Below, piece after piece: positions 42,519 through 51,713 of a DNA stretch of 64,000 nucleotides. The translations under genes were made by a program, and so were the position numbers. Each line of letters opens with the position of its first letter. Position 1 is the stretch's first letter. Origin of the DNA: Lactiplantibacillus modestisalitolerans (GTDB taxonomy: Bacteria; Bacillota; Bacilli; Lactobacillales; Lactobacillaceae); the NCBI RefSeq assembly GCF_005405425.1, contig NZ_BJEA01000010.1, forward strand, positions 1 through 64,000. The letters run 5' to 3'. The notes below the pieces were generated by a model that was not told where the DNA came from, searched no databases, and saw only the letters and a list, made by a program, of their open reading frames with translations.

Positions 42519-43328
42519 TTATTGGTTGAGTAAGTTTTGCCGAATCAGACGGAGAATGTAGCGTTCATGGAGCAAGTTGCCGTGCCGAATATCAGCCGTA
42601 TTAACGGTCATTTGCGTGTAGCGCTTAGCCTGGTTCATGAAGAGCTGACCACCCGCCGTGACGCTGGAAAGCGGCACGACCTGATCGTCCCCCGCACTCG
42701 TATCACCAGCGACGTTGACCACGGCGTGGAGGGCCTTAAAGGCTTGACGGTGCTGACGCAACGGCGTAAATAATTCCCGGTCGGGATGCGCTTGGTCGGT
42801 CCCTAAAAAGGGCGTACCAAGTAGCATTAAGTCGTGGATTGGCAGGGCCTTGGAAGGTGCTAAGCCAGCGAGATAACGGCTCCAAATCAGACCCCCGTTG
42901 GAATAACCGAGGGCGTTAGCCGTGGTGAGCCGGTAACGGCGTTTTAACTGGGTCAACGCCTTTGCTAGGCCGTTCGTTTGCGTCACGATGTTGGCGTTGC
43001 TATCGGTACTGTTCTCAAAGTAAATCACGATGAGGGTGTCGTTTAAATCGGTATTATTGACGCGGGTGTGCTGAAATTCAATTTGTTGCTGGTCCGTGAC
43101 GGTCACGTTGATCACCGGGTGCGGATGTTGTGTATCGAGTCCCGCGATGATGTCGTTAAAATCAGTGCGGGTGCTATCGCTGCCCGCAATCATGATCAGC
43201 GGCCGCTTTTGTTGGGTCGTCACGTGACTTGATTGGTCATGGTTGAACTGGGTTGCCAAGCCGATTCCCAGGACGGCCAAAACGAAGACGGCGGCCACGA
43301 TTCCGCTCCAGATTAGTTTTTTGGACAT
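42519..43328 (-). CDS. DUF915-type alpha/beta hydrolase, membrane-anchored
   Basis: The 269-aa protein has an N-terminal signal anchor (about 5-26; WSGIVAAVFVLAVLGIGLA) and an extracellular alpha/beta-hydrolase domain. The nucleophile elbow is GYSNGG, Asp is in GDTSAGDDQVVP and the catalytic His lies in ADIRHGNL. The DUF915 family is common at the surface of lactobacilli as putative cell-surface hydrolases or lipases. It is followed downstream by a repeat region and preceded by the carbonic anhydrase gene on the same strand. Confidence 0.83.
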   Translation of the reverse strand: MSKKLIWSGIVAAVFVLAVLGIGLATQFNHDQSSHVTTQQKRPLIMIAGSDSTRTDFNDIIAGLDTQHPHPVINVTVTDQQQIEFQHTRVNNTDLNDTLIVIYFENSTDSNANIVTQTNGLAKALTQLKRRYRLTTANALGYSNGGLIWSRYLAGLAPSKALPIHDLMLLGTPFLGTDQAHPDRELFTPLRQHRQAFKALHAVVNVAGDTSAGDDQVVPLSSVTAGGQLFMNQAKRYTQMTVNTADIRHGNLLHERYILRLIRQNLLNQ

Positions 43329-43350
43329 GGCGTCACCTCACTGACACATT

Positions 43351-43983
43351 TTAGAAGCGTTCGGCAATAATTGGCCGGTCGTGGCGGTCCTGAAGGTCGC
43401 GGTTGTTCGGCTGGAAGCGCGCCTGATAATCCGCCAGCTGTTGCGCACCGAGCATGACAGCATCGGCACAAACGTACCATTCAACGCCTTCACTTAACGG
43501 GGGCGTGGTTAGGGAGCCGAGATAGTGGTAGACGGTGCCGGTTGTCGGAAGGAGCGGTGTTAGGTTGACTGGTTCAGTTAGCTCGTGGCTAGCGTTGGGC
43601 GTCATTTGATCAAGAAGGGCCTGAAAAGCCGGGTTGGGTTTACCGACGCGCCCAAAAATTGCGATAACGGCCAATTGCCCGCTGGCACTTTGGTGAACGA
43701 GGTGCCATTCAATTGGCGCCCGCTGCCCATCCAGCACGTGTTCTGCGGGAACGTGAAAGTGCAACTGCTGAAAGGCAAAGTCGCGGTCGTTGAGGTAGGC
43801 GGCACCGGTACCGGGCGCTTTGAGCGTCGTGGCTTCACCGCTGATGCTGGTGGCTTGATAGAGCGCCCGCCAACTAATGGCAGCGAGTTGTGAGGCCTGC
43901 GTTTCAGCGGAATTAATCGCGATTGGGGATTGCTGGTTGCCACTGGTAAACGCCCAAGCGGCCTGGTTTGCGTAGTTAAGTGT
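43351..43983 (-). CDS. Alpha-class carbonic anhydrase
   Basis: The 210-aa enzyme interconverts CO2 and bicarbonate. The zinc ligands are His76 and His78 (QLHFHVPAEH) and His95 (EWHLVH), with NQQSPIAI and GSLTTPPLSEGVEW as class signatures. ATG 43983 follows GGAGG; there is no signal peptide from this start, although most bacterial alpha-class enzymes are exported. The hydrolase gene follows 22 bp downstream. Bicarbonate made here could feed carboxylations such as PurK and PurE. Confidence 0.92.
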   Translation of the reverse strand, partial: TLNYANQAAWAFTSGNQQSPIAINSAETQASQLAAISWRALYQATSISGEATTLKAPGTGAAYLNDRDFAFQQLHFHVPAEHVLDGQRAPIEWHLVHQSASGQLAVIAIFGRVGKPNPAFQALLDQMTPNASHELTEPVNLTPLLPTTGTVYHYLGSLTTPPLSEGVEWYVCADAVMLGAQQLADYQARFQPNNRDLQDRHDRPIIAERF

Positions 43984-44179
43984 CATGTAAAAACCTCCAT
44001 AAAGTAACGTTTGCATTGTTACCTCGATTATACTCGTTTTCTGGTGATTGCAAGTGAACCGGCGTGCAACCGCCCCCGACCGTTAAGTTGAATAATTTCA
44101 ACAGGCGGGATATTCGGCGTAGCGGGGGGACAATGGTAGAATGGAAAGTGGAAAACTGAAAAGTAAAGGTGGCCTTTAA

Positions 44180-44971
44180 ATGGCAAAAGAACGATTACTA
44201 ACGATGCAACGCGGAATTAATTTCCGAGAACTCGGCGGCTATTCAACGATGGATGGTCGTACAATTAAATGGCACAAACTGATGCGAACTGGCAGTTTAG
44301 CCGATTTAACGGCCCAAGACCAGCAATTCTTGGATGATTACGGTGTCCGCTACGACGTGGATTTCCGTTCCCCGCAAGAAGTACTGGATGAACCGGACCG
44401 GGTGCCAGGTAACGCGAAGTATATTTATGCGCCGGTCTTTAACGTTGATGAAACTAAGAATTCCGACGGAACGGACAAAATGACCGCGAACTTGGAGAAA
44501 AAACCGGATAGTGGCTTTGAACACATGTTGAAAGTTTACCGGATGATTGTCACTGAACAGCACGCGAAGGACGAATACCGGCGCTTCTTCGACACCCTGC
44601 TGGCCAATGACCGTCCGGATGAGACCCTCCTATTTCACTGCACGGCCGGTAAGGACCGCACGGGAATGGGCGCAATTTATTTATTGACGGCGCTGGGAGT
44701 TGACTTTAAGACGATTAAGCAAGATTACTTATTGACCAACGCGGCGTCCGTTAAGCGAATCGAGGGTGCCACGGCGGATGCTAAGGCGGCCGGTGCTTCA
44801 GCGGCAACCGTTGCTAGTATCCGCGCCCTGTGGTCAGTTGATGAGGCCTACTTAAACGCGGCCTTAACGGAAATTGAACACCAATCAGGGAACTTACCGC
44901 ACTACTTACGTACGGAACTCAAACTAACCAAGCAGGAGTTAGCGGATTTACAAAAACTGTATTTAGATTAA
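44180..44971 (+). CDS. Tyrosine-protein phosphatase-like protein
   Basis: The 263-aa protein has the Cys-x5-Arg signature HCTAGKDRTG (Cys154, Arg160) in a DSP/LipA-type phosphatase fold. The start INFRELGGY...G..IKWHKLMRTGSL is the standard N-terminal motif of this Firmicutes family. It dephosphorylates phosphotyrosine and possibly phosphoinositides in family members. AAAGGTGG lies upstream of the ATG. It is 13 bp from the lipoate ligase gene, so they form an operon. Confidence 0.9.
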   Translation: MAKERLLTMQRGINFRELGGYSTMDGRTIKWHKLMRTGSLADLTAQDQQFLDDYGVRYDVDFRSPQEVLDEPDRVPGNAKYIYAPVFNVDETKNSDGTDKMTANLEKKPDSGFEHMLKVYRMIVTEQHAKDEYRRFFDTLLANDRPDETLLFHCTAGKDRTGMGAIYLLTALGVDFKTIKQDYLLTNAASVKRIEGATADAKAAGASAATVASIRALWSVDEAYLNAALTEIEHQSGNLPHYLRTELKLTKQELADLQKLYLD

Positions 44972-44984
44972 AAGGAAGTGCAAC

Positions 44985-46001
44985 ATGCGATATTTAGCGA
45001 GTCCGAGTCATGATATTCGAACTAATTTGGCAATCGAAACCTATTTAATGGAAAATGCGGATCTGAGCGAACCCATTTTGTATTTTTACATTAACGATCC
45101 GTGCATTATTGTTGGCCGCTACCAAAACGTGTTAGCGGAAATTAATCAACGTTACGTTGAGGACCATAACATTACGCTGACCCGCCGGACCTCTGGCGGT
45201 GGGGCGGTTTTTGACGACCTTGGAAACGTTAGCTTTAGTTTTATTACGAAGGATGACGGCGACGGTTTTGGGAACTTTAAACGGTTCACGGACCCGGTCA
45301 TCAACGCCCTCCACACGATGGGGGCGACCCGTGCTGAAATGAGTGGTCGTAACGACTTAGTCATTGACGGGAAAAAGTTCTCCGGAAACGCCATGCACGT
45401 GGAAAACGGCCGGATGTTCTCTCACGGGACGTTAATGTACGATGTCGACCAAACGCAAATTGCAAAGGCTCTAAACGTTCCGGCCGATAAGATTGCTTCC
45501 AAGGGCATTAAATCGGTTCGAAGCCGGGTGACGAACTTACGGCCGTACTTAGCGCCCGACTACCAGCACCTAACGATTGAAGAATTTCGGGATATCTTAG
45601 CGCGCGAAATTTTAGGGGTTAGTGATTTGAGCCAGGCTAAGCACTACGAATTAGATGCCGTTGCCCAAGCCGGCGTGGAACGCCTGAATCAGAAGTACTT
45701 CCGGAACCACGACTGGATCTACGGTGCGGAACCGGATTTCACGGTCAAGCACCGGCAACACTTTGATGGCGGGACGGTTGAATTTCGGTTAGCCATTCAG
45801 GCTGGCAAGATTGCCGCAACGACGATTTACGGGGACTTTTTCGGCGCGCAACCGGTTCAAACAGTGATCGACCACTTACAGGGAGTCACTTACGATCCCG
45901 CCGCAGTTGCAACGGCGTTAGGCGACCTCGACTTGACCAACTATTTTGGCAAAATCGAACCTAGTGCAATTGTTCATTTGATTACGGATCAGGATGCGTA
46001 A
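44985..46001 (+). CDS. lplA: Lipoate-protein ligase
   Basis: The 338-aa enzyme activates lipoate with ATP and attaches it to the E2 or H subunits of oxo-acid dehydrogenases. RRTSGGGAVFDDLGN is the lipoate-binding loop and GRNDLVIDGKKFSGNA contains the catalytic Lys. A C-terminal accessory domain (about 250-338) marks the long bacterial form. AAAGGAAG precedes the ATG. No lipoyl-domain gene is in the window. Confidence 0.92.
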   Translation: MRYLASPSHDIRTNLAIETYLMENADLSEPILYFYINDPCIIVGRYQNVLAEINQRYVEDHNITLTRRTSGGGAVFDDLGNVSFSFITKDDGDGFGNFKRFTDPVINALHTMGATRAEMSGRNDLVIDGKKFSGNAMHVENGRMFSHGTLMYDVDQTQIAKALNVPADKIASKGIKSVRSRVTNLRPYLAPDYQHLTIEEFRDILAREILGVSDLSQAKHYELDAVAQAGVERLNQKYFRNHDWIYGAEPDFTVKHRQHFDGGTVEFRLAIQAGKIAATTIYGDFFGAQPVQTVIDHLQGVTYDPAAVATALGDLDLTNYFGKIEPSAIVHLITDQDA

Positions 46002-46219
46002 AGCGTCCCATCCGAATAACCGCGTTCCGGGGGCTTGCGGTTGCTAGTCGGCTTGAAGGCTATTAGTAGCAAGCTAATCTTCCGGTTTGGCGGTTACGAC
46101 CTTGTTTTTGAAAACGCTTAAATAACCTTTGCTTTCCTTAGTGAAATCTATTACAATATAGATATTGAATTTAAAATAATATATTTTTCGACTATTAATT
46201 AACGAGGGAGTTGTTTTCA

Positions 46220-46828
46220 ATGCATCAATTTATTGGCTTAGTCGGGACTAACTCGACCAATTCAACTAATCGGCAGTTGCTTCAATACATGCACAATCAT
46301 TTTGCGGACCAGGCAACGATTGAGTTAATGGAAATCAAGGACTTACCGATGTTCAACAAGCCGCAGGACCGGAAAATTCCGGCCAAGGCGCAGGCGATGG
46401 CGGACAAGATTGCCAAAGCCGACGGGGTCATTATCAGTACGCCAGAATACGATCATTCGGCACCGGCCGTTTTAATGAACGCACTGGAATGGCTGTCATT
46501 CCATATTCATCCGTTTGTTGATAAGCCAGTTATGATTATTGGGGCCTCCTACGGTTCGCTGGGGACATCACGGGCTCAAGCACATCTGCGGCAGATTTTG
46601 GATTCACCAGAATTACGGGCCCGGATTATGCCTAGTTCGGAATTCTTATTGGGCCACTCGTTACAAGCGTTTGACGATGACGGTAACTTAAAGGACGAAC
46701 AAAAGGCGGCCAAATTATCAGGCTTATTCGATGATTTCCAGACTTTCGTTGAGATCACTAAGAAGCTGTCCAATGCCAACGCTACGACTTATCAAGAAGT
46801 TCGCGATTTAGACTGGGCTAATCTATAG
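46220..46828 (+). CDS. NAD(P)H-dependent FMN reductase family protein
   Basis: The 202-aa flavodoxin-like protein carries the FMN_red fold: LVGTNSTNSTNRQLL for FMN phosphate, STPEYDHSAPAVLMNALEW (family TPEYNxSxPGxLKNxxDW) and IIGASYGSLGTSRAQ. It reduces flavins or azo/quinone substrates with NAD(P)H. ATG 46220 follows GAGGGAG; the TTG at 46211 is too close. It is 15 bp upstream of a longer paralogue, and the two are probably an operon. Confidence 0.88.
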   Translation: MHQFIGLVGTNSTNSTNRQLLQYMHNHFADQATIELMEIKDLPMFNKPQDRKIPAKAQAMADKIAKADGVIISTPEYDHSAPAVLMNALEWLSFHIHPFVDKPVMIIGASYGSLGTSRAQAHLRQILDSPELRARIMPSSEFLLGHSLQAFDDDGNLKDEQKAAKLSGLFDDFQTFVEITKKLSNANATTYQEVRDLDWANL

Positions 46829-46843
46829 AGGGGAGTTTTAAAC

Positions 46844-48130
46844 ATGAAATTAGTTGGAATTGCGGGGACGGTTGAAGACCAATCATATAACCGGACCTTA
46901 TTAAAGTTCATTGCAAACCACTGCAGTTCAATGGCGGATATTGAAGTGCTCGACATTCAAGACGTCCCAATGTTTAACCAAAGTGACGACCAAACGGAAA
47001 GCGAAGCCGTTCAGTACTTAAAGAACAAAATCTTGCAAGCAGACGGGGTTATTTTAGCGACGCCCGAACATAACCATACAATTACGGCCGCGTTAAAGAG
47101 TGTCATTGAATGGCTTTCATTTAAAATTCACCCACTATCAGGTAAGCCCGTCATGATCGTCGGGGCGTCCTATTATGATCAAGGTTCTTCGCGGGCCCAG
47201 TTAAACTTGCGCCAAATTCTGGAATCGCCCGGCGTGGATGCGGTCGTGATGCCCGGTAACGAATTCTTACTTGGTAAAGTTAAGGAAGCCTTTGATGAGC
47301 AGGGCAACCTTAAGGATCAGGGGACGGTCAAGTTTCTCCAAGAAACGTTAACCAAGTTCTTGAAGTTCGTTAAGGTGATCAATAAGTTGAACGCGCGGAA
47401 CAATCCCGACGACTGGGAAAGTGAAGACCTCGAAGCGCAGGGTGAAGTTGATACGACCATTAAGGGTGTCGACATGCACGCGGCGGACTGGGTTGAACAA
47501 GCCGCTGCTAAGACCAACGCTGCGGAAGGTGACGACTACGTTAAGCTGGACCGCGGGGTGCTGACCGTCAACCAGTTAAACTGGTTCTTGAACTCAATGC
47601 CAATGGAACTGACTTATGCGGATGAAAACAACCAGTTCCTCTACTATAACCATCAGATGGACGCGGACCAAATGCTGGCTTCCAGAACGCCGGCTCAAGC
47701 GGGGAACCCGTTAGCCGATTGTCATCCGAAGCGGGCGATTGACCACGTTAAGCAGGCCGTTAACATGTTACGTAGCGGCAAGACCGACCTCTTCAAGCTT
47801 CCGGTTCCCGGCATGGGACCTGATAAGTACATCATGCACTACTACCAAGCTTTGCATAATGACCAGGGGACCTATAAGGGGATTAACGAGTTCGTACTCG
47901 ACTTAATGCCAATCGTTAACTACTACTTGAAGCAAACCGGCCAAACGTTAGCACCGGATCCGAACGCGAAAACCGATAGCGTTTCGGGTGCTTCCGCTAA
48001 CGCCGCGGCCCCACAACAACCAGATGGTGTTTCGGGTGCCTCAGCCGATACGTCCGCACCGGCGCCGAAACCGGCTGCCAAACCGGAACCAGCAGTTGAT
48101 AGCGTTTCGGGCGCTTCTTCAAACAGCTAA
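46844..48130 (+). CDS. FMN reductase with PAS-like domain and triple flavinylation tail
   Basis: Residues about 1-185 form an FMN_red domain ([32 protein letters not shown]). Residues about 235-370 resemble a PAS_10/DUF438-type domain ([32 protein letters not shown]). A Pro/Ala linker then carries three D-x-V-S-G-A-S motifs beginning at Asp378, Asp394 and Asp419. These fit the D..(S/T)GA(S/T) signature in which ApbE links FMN covalently to the last Ser or Thr. The protein is therefore probably a cytosolic reductase with up to three covalent FMNs. GAGGGGAG precedes the ATG. No apbE gene is in the window. Confidence 0.8.
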   Translation: MKLVGIAGTVEDQSYNRTLLKFIANHCSSMADIEVLDIQDVPMFNQSDDQTESEAVQYLKNKILQADGVILATPEHNHTITAALKSVIEWLSFKIHPLSGKPVMIVGASYYDQGSSRAQLNLRQILESPGVDAVVMPGNEFLLGKVKEAFDEQGNLKDQGTVKFLQETLTKFLKFVKVINKLNARNNPDDWESEDLEAQGEVDTTIKGVDMHAADWVEQAAAKTNAAEGDDYVKLDRGVLTVNQLNWFLNSMPMELTYADENNQFLYYNHQMDADQMLASRTPAQAGNPLADCHPKRAIDHVKQAVNMLRSGKTDLFKLPVPGMGPDKYIMHYYQALHNDQGTYKGINEFVLDLMPIVNYYLKQTGQTLAPDPNAKTDSVSGASANAAAPQQPDGVSGASADTSAPAPKPAAKPEPAVDSVSGASSNS

Positions 48131-48154
48131 ATTAATTGAATCTGTGTATCTAGA

Positions 48155-48187
48155 CCTAACCGGGTTATGCCGGTTAGGCCTTTTTTT
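48155..48187 (+). terminator. Terminator of the FMN-reductase operon
   Basis: CCTAACCGG/CCGGTTAGG with a 6-nt loop, then CC and seven T residues. Confidence 0.88.
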
Positions 48188-48336
48188 ATTGTTCGGAAAT
48201 TGAACTATAAAAGTATTTATAAACAATTTCAGTTTTAAAGGCGAACGGTTAGCCAGTAGTTCAGTTATCACCGGTGATTTAGTATCATAATTGTTGAAAG
48301 ATTAGTTTATAAGTCATTTAGCTTAAAAATAAAAAC

Positions 48337-48356
48337 ACGAACATTAAAATGTTTGT
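48337..48356 (+). promoter_or_regulatory. PurBox-like palindrome (PurR operator)
   Basis: ACGAACATT / AATGTTTGT is a near-perfect inverted repeat with a 2-bp gap. ACGAACATT matches the PurBox core of Gram-positive PurR sites. It lies 25 bp upstream of the -35 box, and a further TTCG overlaps that box at 48377-48380. Confidence 0.7.
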
Positions 48357-48380
48357 AACTGGATAAAGTTAAGAAATTCG

Positions 48381-48409
48381 TTGACAGTGAATGGTCGGAT
48401 TGCTAAAAT
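48381..48409 (+). promoter_or_regulatory. pur operon promoter
   Basis: TTGACA (48381-48386) and TAAAAT (48404-48409) are spaced by 17 bp, 30 bp before the purE start codon. Confidence 0.85.
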
Positions 48410-48439
48410 GATGGTGAAAACGAAGAAAGAGGGATGAAG

Positions 48440-48922
48440 ATGGCGAAAGTTGGTTTAATCATGGGGTCAATTTCAGACTGGTCGACGATGCGGGTCACGG
48501 CTGACCAGTTGACGGCCCTTGGAATTACGTACGAGCGGCACGTGATTTCAGCACACCGGATGCCCCAAACGTTACAAAGTTATGGCGAGCAGGCGGCGGC
48601 AAACGGGTTACAAGTTTTAATTGCGGGCGCGGGTGGCGCGGCCCACTTACCCGGAATGTTAGCTGCTAACACCGTACTACCCGTCATTGGGGTTCCGGTT
48701 AAGAGTCGGGCGCTCAATGGCATGGATTCCTTACTTTCAATTGTTCAAATGCCAGGAGGTGTCCCGGTTGCAACGATGGCGATTGGTGAAGCGGGGGCTA
48801 AAAATGCGGCCCTCCTTGCCGCCCAAATCTTGGGGCTCCAAGATGAACGGATTCAACAAGCGGTCATTGCGTTTCGAGCTCAACAACGTCAGGAGGCTGA
48901 ACAAAGTGAACGGCAGTTATGA
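48440..48922 (+). CDS. purE: N5-carboxyaminoimidazole ribonucleotide mutase
   Basis: The 160-aa class I PurE moves the carboxyl group of N5-CAIR to give CAIR. The GSISDWSTM motif (GSxSDW), SAHRMP and [12 protein letters not shown] form the active site. I start at ATG 48440, six bases after GAAAGAGGG, rather than at 48434. It is the first gene of the purine operon and overlaps purK by 17 bp. Confidence 0.95.
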   Translation: MAKVGLIMGSISDWSTMRVTADQLTALGITYERHVISAHRMPQTLQSYGEQAAANGLQVLIAGAGGAAHLPGMLAANTVLPVIGVPVKSRALNGMDSLLSIVQMPGGVPVATMAIGEAGAKNAALLAAQILGLQDERIQQAVIAFRAQQRQEAEQSERQL

Positions 48923-50036
48923 GCAACCAATTTTACCGCCAGCCACGATTGGAATCGTTGGCGGTGGGCAACTCGGCCAAATGATGGCCCTCAGTGCGAA
49001 GGCGATGGGGTATCAAGTGGGGGTTTTAGACCCGACCCCGAAGGCACCCGCGGCCCAGGTAGCGGATTTTCAAATTGTTGCGGATTATCAGAATCAGGCG
49101 GCGTTAATGGATTTGGCGCGGCGCAGTGACGTTTTGACTTATGAATTTGAAAACGTTGATGAGGCGGCGTTGACTGCGGCCCAACAGTATGTGGCCTTGC
49201 CGCAGGGAACGGCGCTACTGCACATCACGGGCAACCGGCTCCACGAAAAGCAATTTTTACACGACAACGGCATCCCGGTCACGCCGTTTGCGCCGGTCAC
49301 GGACTTACAAACGTTACAGTACGCGATGAACCGGGTCGGAACGCCAGCCATCTTAAAAACGGCTAGTGGCGGTTACGATGGTCACGGTCAGTTGGACCTC
49401 AACCAGGCCGTGGTGCCAGCGGAGGCGCAGGCCCTGTTGAAGCACAGTTGTATTTTAGAAGCCCGTCAGGAATTCCGCGCGGAAGTGTCAATCATGGTTA
49501 CGCGGAGTGCCAACGGGGTGGTCACGACGTTCCCACTAGTTGAAAACCGCCATCAGCATCACATTTTGCACACGACGATTGCGCCAGCGAACGTCGCGCC
49601 CAGTGTTCATGATCAAGCGCGGAAGATTGCGGTCTCCATCGCGCAAGCCTTGGAATTACGGGGCGTTTTGGGAATCGAATTTTTTGTCTTGCCGGATGAC
49701 CGCCTCCTCGTTAATGAGCTGGCGCCACGGCCCCATAATTCGGGCCACTATACGATTGAAGCGTGCAACGTCTCGCAATTTGAAGCCCACATTCGCAGCA
49801 TTTGTGGTCTCCCAATTCCGGCCATCACGCAACACAGTCCCGCGGTTATGCGTAATTTACTCGGTGATGATTTAACGGTAGCCCGCCAACGGCTGATTGA
49901 CCATCCCGAATGGCACTTCCACGATTACGGGAAGGCGGCCATTAAACCGCAACGTAAGATGGGACACGTCACCGTTTTGGATTCCAATATTGATCAGGCA
50001 CTCGCATCGTTGGCTATTTTGAAGGGAGAACAATAA
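48906..50036 (+). CDS. purK: N5-carboxyaminoimidazole ribonucleotide synthase
   Basis: The 376-aa ATP-grasp enzyme carboxylates AIR with bicarbonate. [14 protein letters not shown] is the N-terminal motif, and [25 protein letters not shown] is the ATP-grasp signature. The GTG at 48906 is chosen: AGGAGG lies 9 bp upstream, within the end of purE. A longer frame open to 48687 is only a shadow of purE. Confidence 0.94.
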   Translation: MNGSYEQPILPPATIGIVGGGQLGQMMALSAKAMGYQVGVLDPTPKAPAAQVADFQIVADYQNQAALMDLARRSDVLTYEFENVDEAALTAAQQYVALPQGTALLHITGNRLHEKQFLHDNGIPVTPFAPVTDLQTLQYAMNRVGTPAILKTASGGYDGHGQLDLNQAVVPAEAQALLKHSCILEARQEFRAEVSIMVTRSANGVVTTFPLVENRHQHHILHTTIAPANVAPSVHDQARKIAVSIAQALELRGVLGIEFFVLPDDRLLVNELAPRPHNSGHYTIEACNVSQFEAHIRSICGLPIPAITQHSPAVMRNLLGDDLTVARQRLIDHPEWHFHDYGKAAIKPQRKMGHVTVLDSNIDQALASLAILKGEQ

Positions 50037-50038
50037 TC

Positions 50039-50779
50039 ATGACGGCAGCAATTGAGAAGGGCGACTTACTTTACACGGGTAAGGCAAAGGAAATGTACAC
50101 CACGAATGATCCGGCAGTTTTATGGGTCGATTACTTGGACCAAGCGACGGCCTTAAACGGCAAGCGCAAGGTGGCGATTGATCAAAAGGGCTTATTGAAT
50201 AACCGGATTTCTAGTTTGATTTTCCAGGATTTAGCCCGGCACGGGATTCCCAACCACTTCATTAAGCAGCTTTCGGATCACGTTCAGCTCGTTAAACGCG
50301 TGAAGATGATCCCACTTGAAACGGTCGTTCGCAACGCCGCTTCGGGCAGCTTTGAACGGAAGTTTGCGGTGCCACACCTGACCAAATTTACCCAGCCCGT
50401 CCTCGAATTCTTCTATAAGAGTGACGCGTTAGACGACCCGTTTATCAATGATTCACAGGTGGCGGCCTTGCAAGTGGCGGATCAGGCGACGGTTGCTGAA
50501 ATGAAGCGTCAAGCACTGCTAGTTAACGACCGGTTGAAGACGATTTTTGCCGAAATGGGCGTGCAATTAGTTGATTTTAAGATTGAATTTGGTTTAACCG
50601 CGGACGGGCAAGTCGTACTGGCAGACGAAATTTCGCCGGACAGTTGCCGGTTAGTGGATAACCAAACCCACCAATCACTGGATAAGGACGTTTTCCGGAA
50701 AAACTTGGGAGATTTGACGACCGTTTATCAAGAAGTCTTACAACGGTTAGCGACCGTTGAAGAGGGGGGCCAACACTAA
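50039..50779 (+). CDS. purC: SAICAR synthase
   Basis: The 246-aa enzyme joins CAIR and aspartate. LLYTGKAKEMY at the N-terminus, VVRNAASGSF and LADEISPDSCRL are PurC signatures. It lies 2 bp after purK, and its TAA overlaps the purS ATG by one base. Confidence 0.96.
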   Translation: MTAAIEKGDLLYTGKAKEMYTTNDPAVLWVDYLDQATALNGKRKVAIDQKGLLNNRISSLIFQDLARHGIPNHFIKQLSDHVQLVKRVKMIPLETVVRNAASGSFERKFAVPHLTKFTQPVLEFFYKSDALDDPFINDSQVAALQVADQATVAEMKRQALLVNDRLKTIFAEMGVQLVDFKIEFGLTADGQVVLADEISPDSCRLVDNQTHQSLDKDVFRKNLGDLTTVYQEVLQRLATVEEGGQH

Positions 50780-51033
50780 TGTACTTAGTTAAAATTTATG
50801 TGACCTATAAAGAATCAATTCTTGATCCAAAGGGCGAAGCGGTCAATGATGCGCTTCACCGCTTAGGCTATACCAACGTTAATGACGTGCAACTTGGCAA
50901 ATACTTTGAATTAAAAATTAAGGCGGACGACCGACCAGTCGCGGCCGAAGTGGACGAAATGTGTGACCGTTTATTAGCCAACGTCAATATGGAACGTTAC
51001 CGTTACGAAATTACTGAGATGGAGGCGTTATAG
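50779..51033 (+). CDS. purS: FGAM synthase subunit PurS
   Basis: The 84-aa small subunit ([27 protein letters not shown]) bridges PurQ and PurL in the three-part formylglycinamidine synthase of Gram-positives. It is in the expected place between purC and purQ. Confidence 0.95.
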   Translation: MYLVKIYVTYKESILDPKGEAVNDALHRLGYTNVNDVQLGKYFELKIKADDRPVAAEVDEMCDRLLANVNMERYRYEITEMEAL

Positions 51034-51035
51034 CC

Positions 51036-51713
51036 ATGCGAGTTGCCGTACCCGTATTTCCAGGTTCTAATTGTGACCACGACATGGTCAATGCACTGGT
51101 TGACGTTTTAAAAGTGGATGCCGTGCTGATTCCCGCAACCGAAACGGCGTTAACCGGATTTGACGCCGTTATTTTGCCCGGGGGCTTCTCCTACGGGGAC
51201 TACTTACGGAGTGGCGCGATTGCCCGCTTTGCGCCCATCATGCAGGCGGTTCAAGCCTTTGCTGCCGCCGGCAAACCGGTGATGGGCATTTGCAATGGTT
51301 TTCAAGTGCTGACCGAGGCCGGACTATTGCCGGGGGCGTTACAAGCGAACCGTTCGTCTAAGTTTATTTGTCAAACGAGTGAACTGATCGTGACGAATAA
51401 TCAAACCCGCTTCAGCAGGGCCTACGCACCACAAGCCCACATTCAATTACCAATCGCCCATGGTGAGGGTAACTACTATTGTGACGACGCGACCCTGGCT
51501 GAACTGCGGGCCAATCATCAAATCGTCTTTGAATATGCCGATAATCCCAACGGGAGCACCGCCAACATTGCTGGCATTACGAATAAGGCCGGGAACGTCC
51601 TCGGCATGATGCCCCATCCAGAACGGGCGGTCGAAACGATTTTAGGCTCGACCGACGGCTTAGGAATTTTCCAATCATTAATTGCCCACGCGCAGGAGGT
51701 AAGCCATGCTTAA
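51036..51713 (+). CDS. purQ: FGAM synthase glutaminase subunit PurQ
   Basis: The 225-aa class I amidotransferase releases ammonia from glutamine for PurL. The catalytic Cys lies in [10 protein letters not shown] and the His/Glu pair in [17 protein letters not shown] is the typical N-terminus. It overlaps purL by 8 bp. Confidence 0.96.
   Translation: MRVAVPVFPGSNCDHDMVNALVDVLKVDAVLIPATETALTGFDAVILPGGFSYGDYLRSGAIARFAPIMQAVQAFAAAGKPVMGICNGFQVLTEAGLLPGALQANRSSKFICQTSELIVTNNQTRFSRAYAPQAHIQLPIAHGEGNYYCDDATLAELRANHQIVFEYADNPNGSTANIAGITNKAGNVLGMMPHPERAVETILGSTDGLGIFQSLIAHAQEVSHA

Noticed and set aside
48687-48905. Extended N-terminus for PurK
   Set aside because: It is an out-of-frame reading of purE; the GTG at 48906 has AGGAGG at proper spacing.
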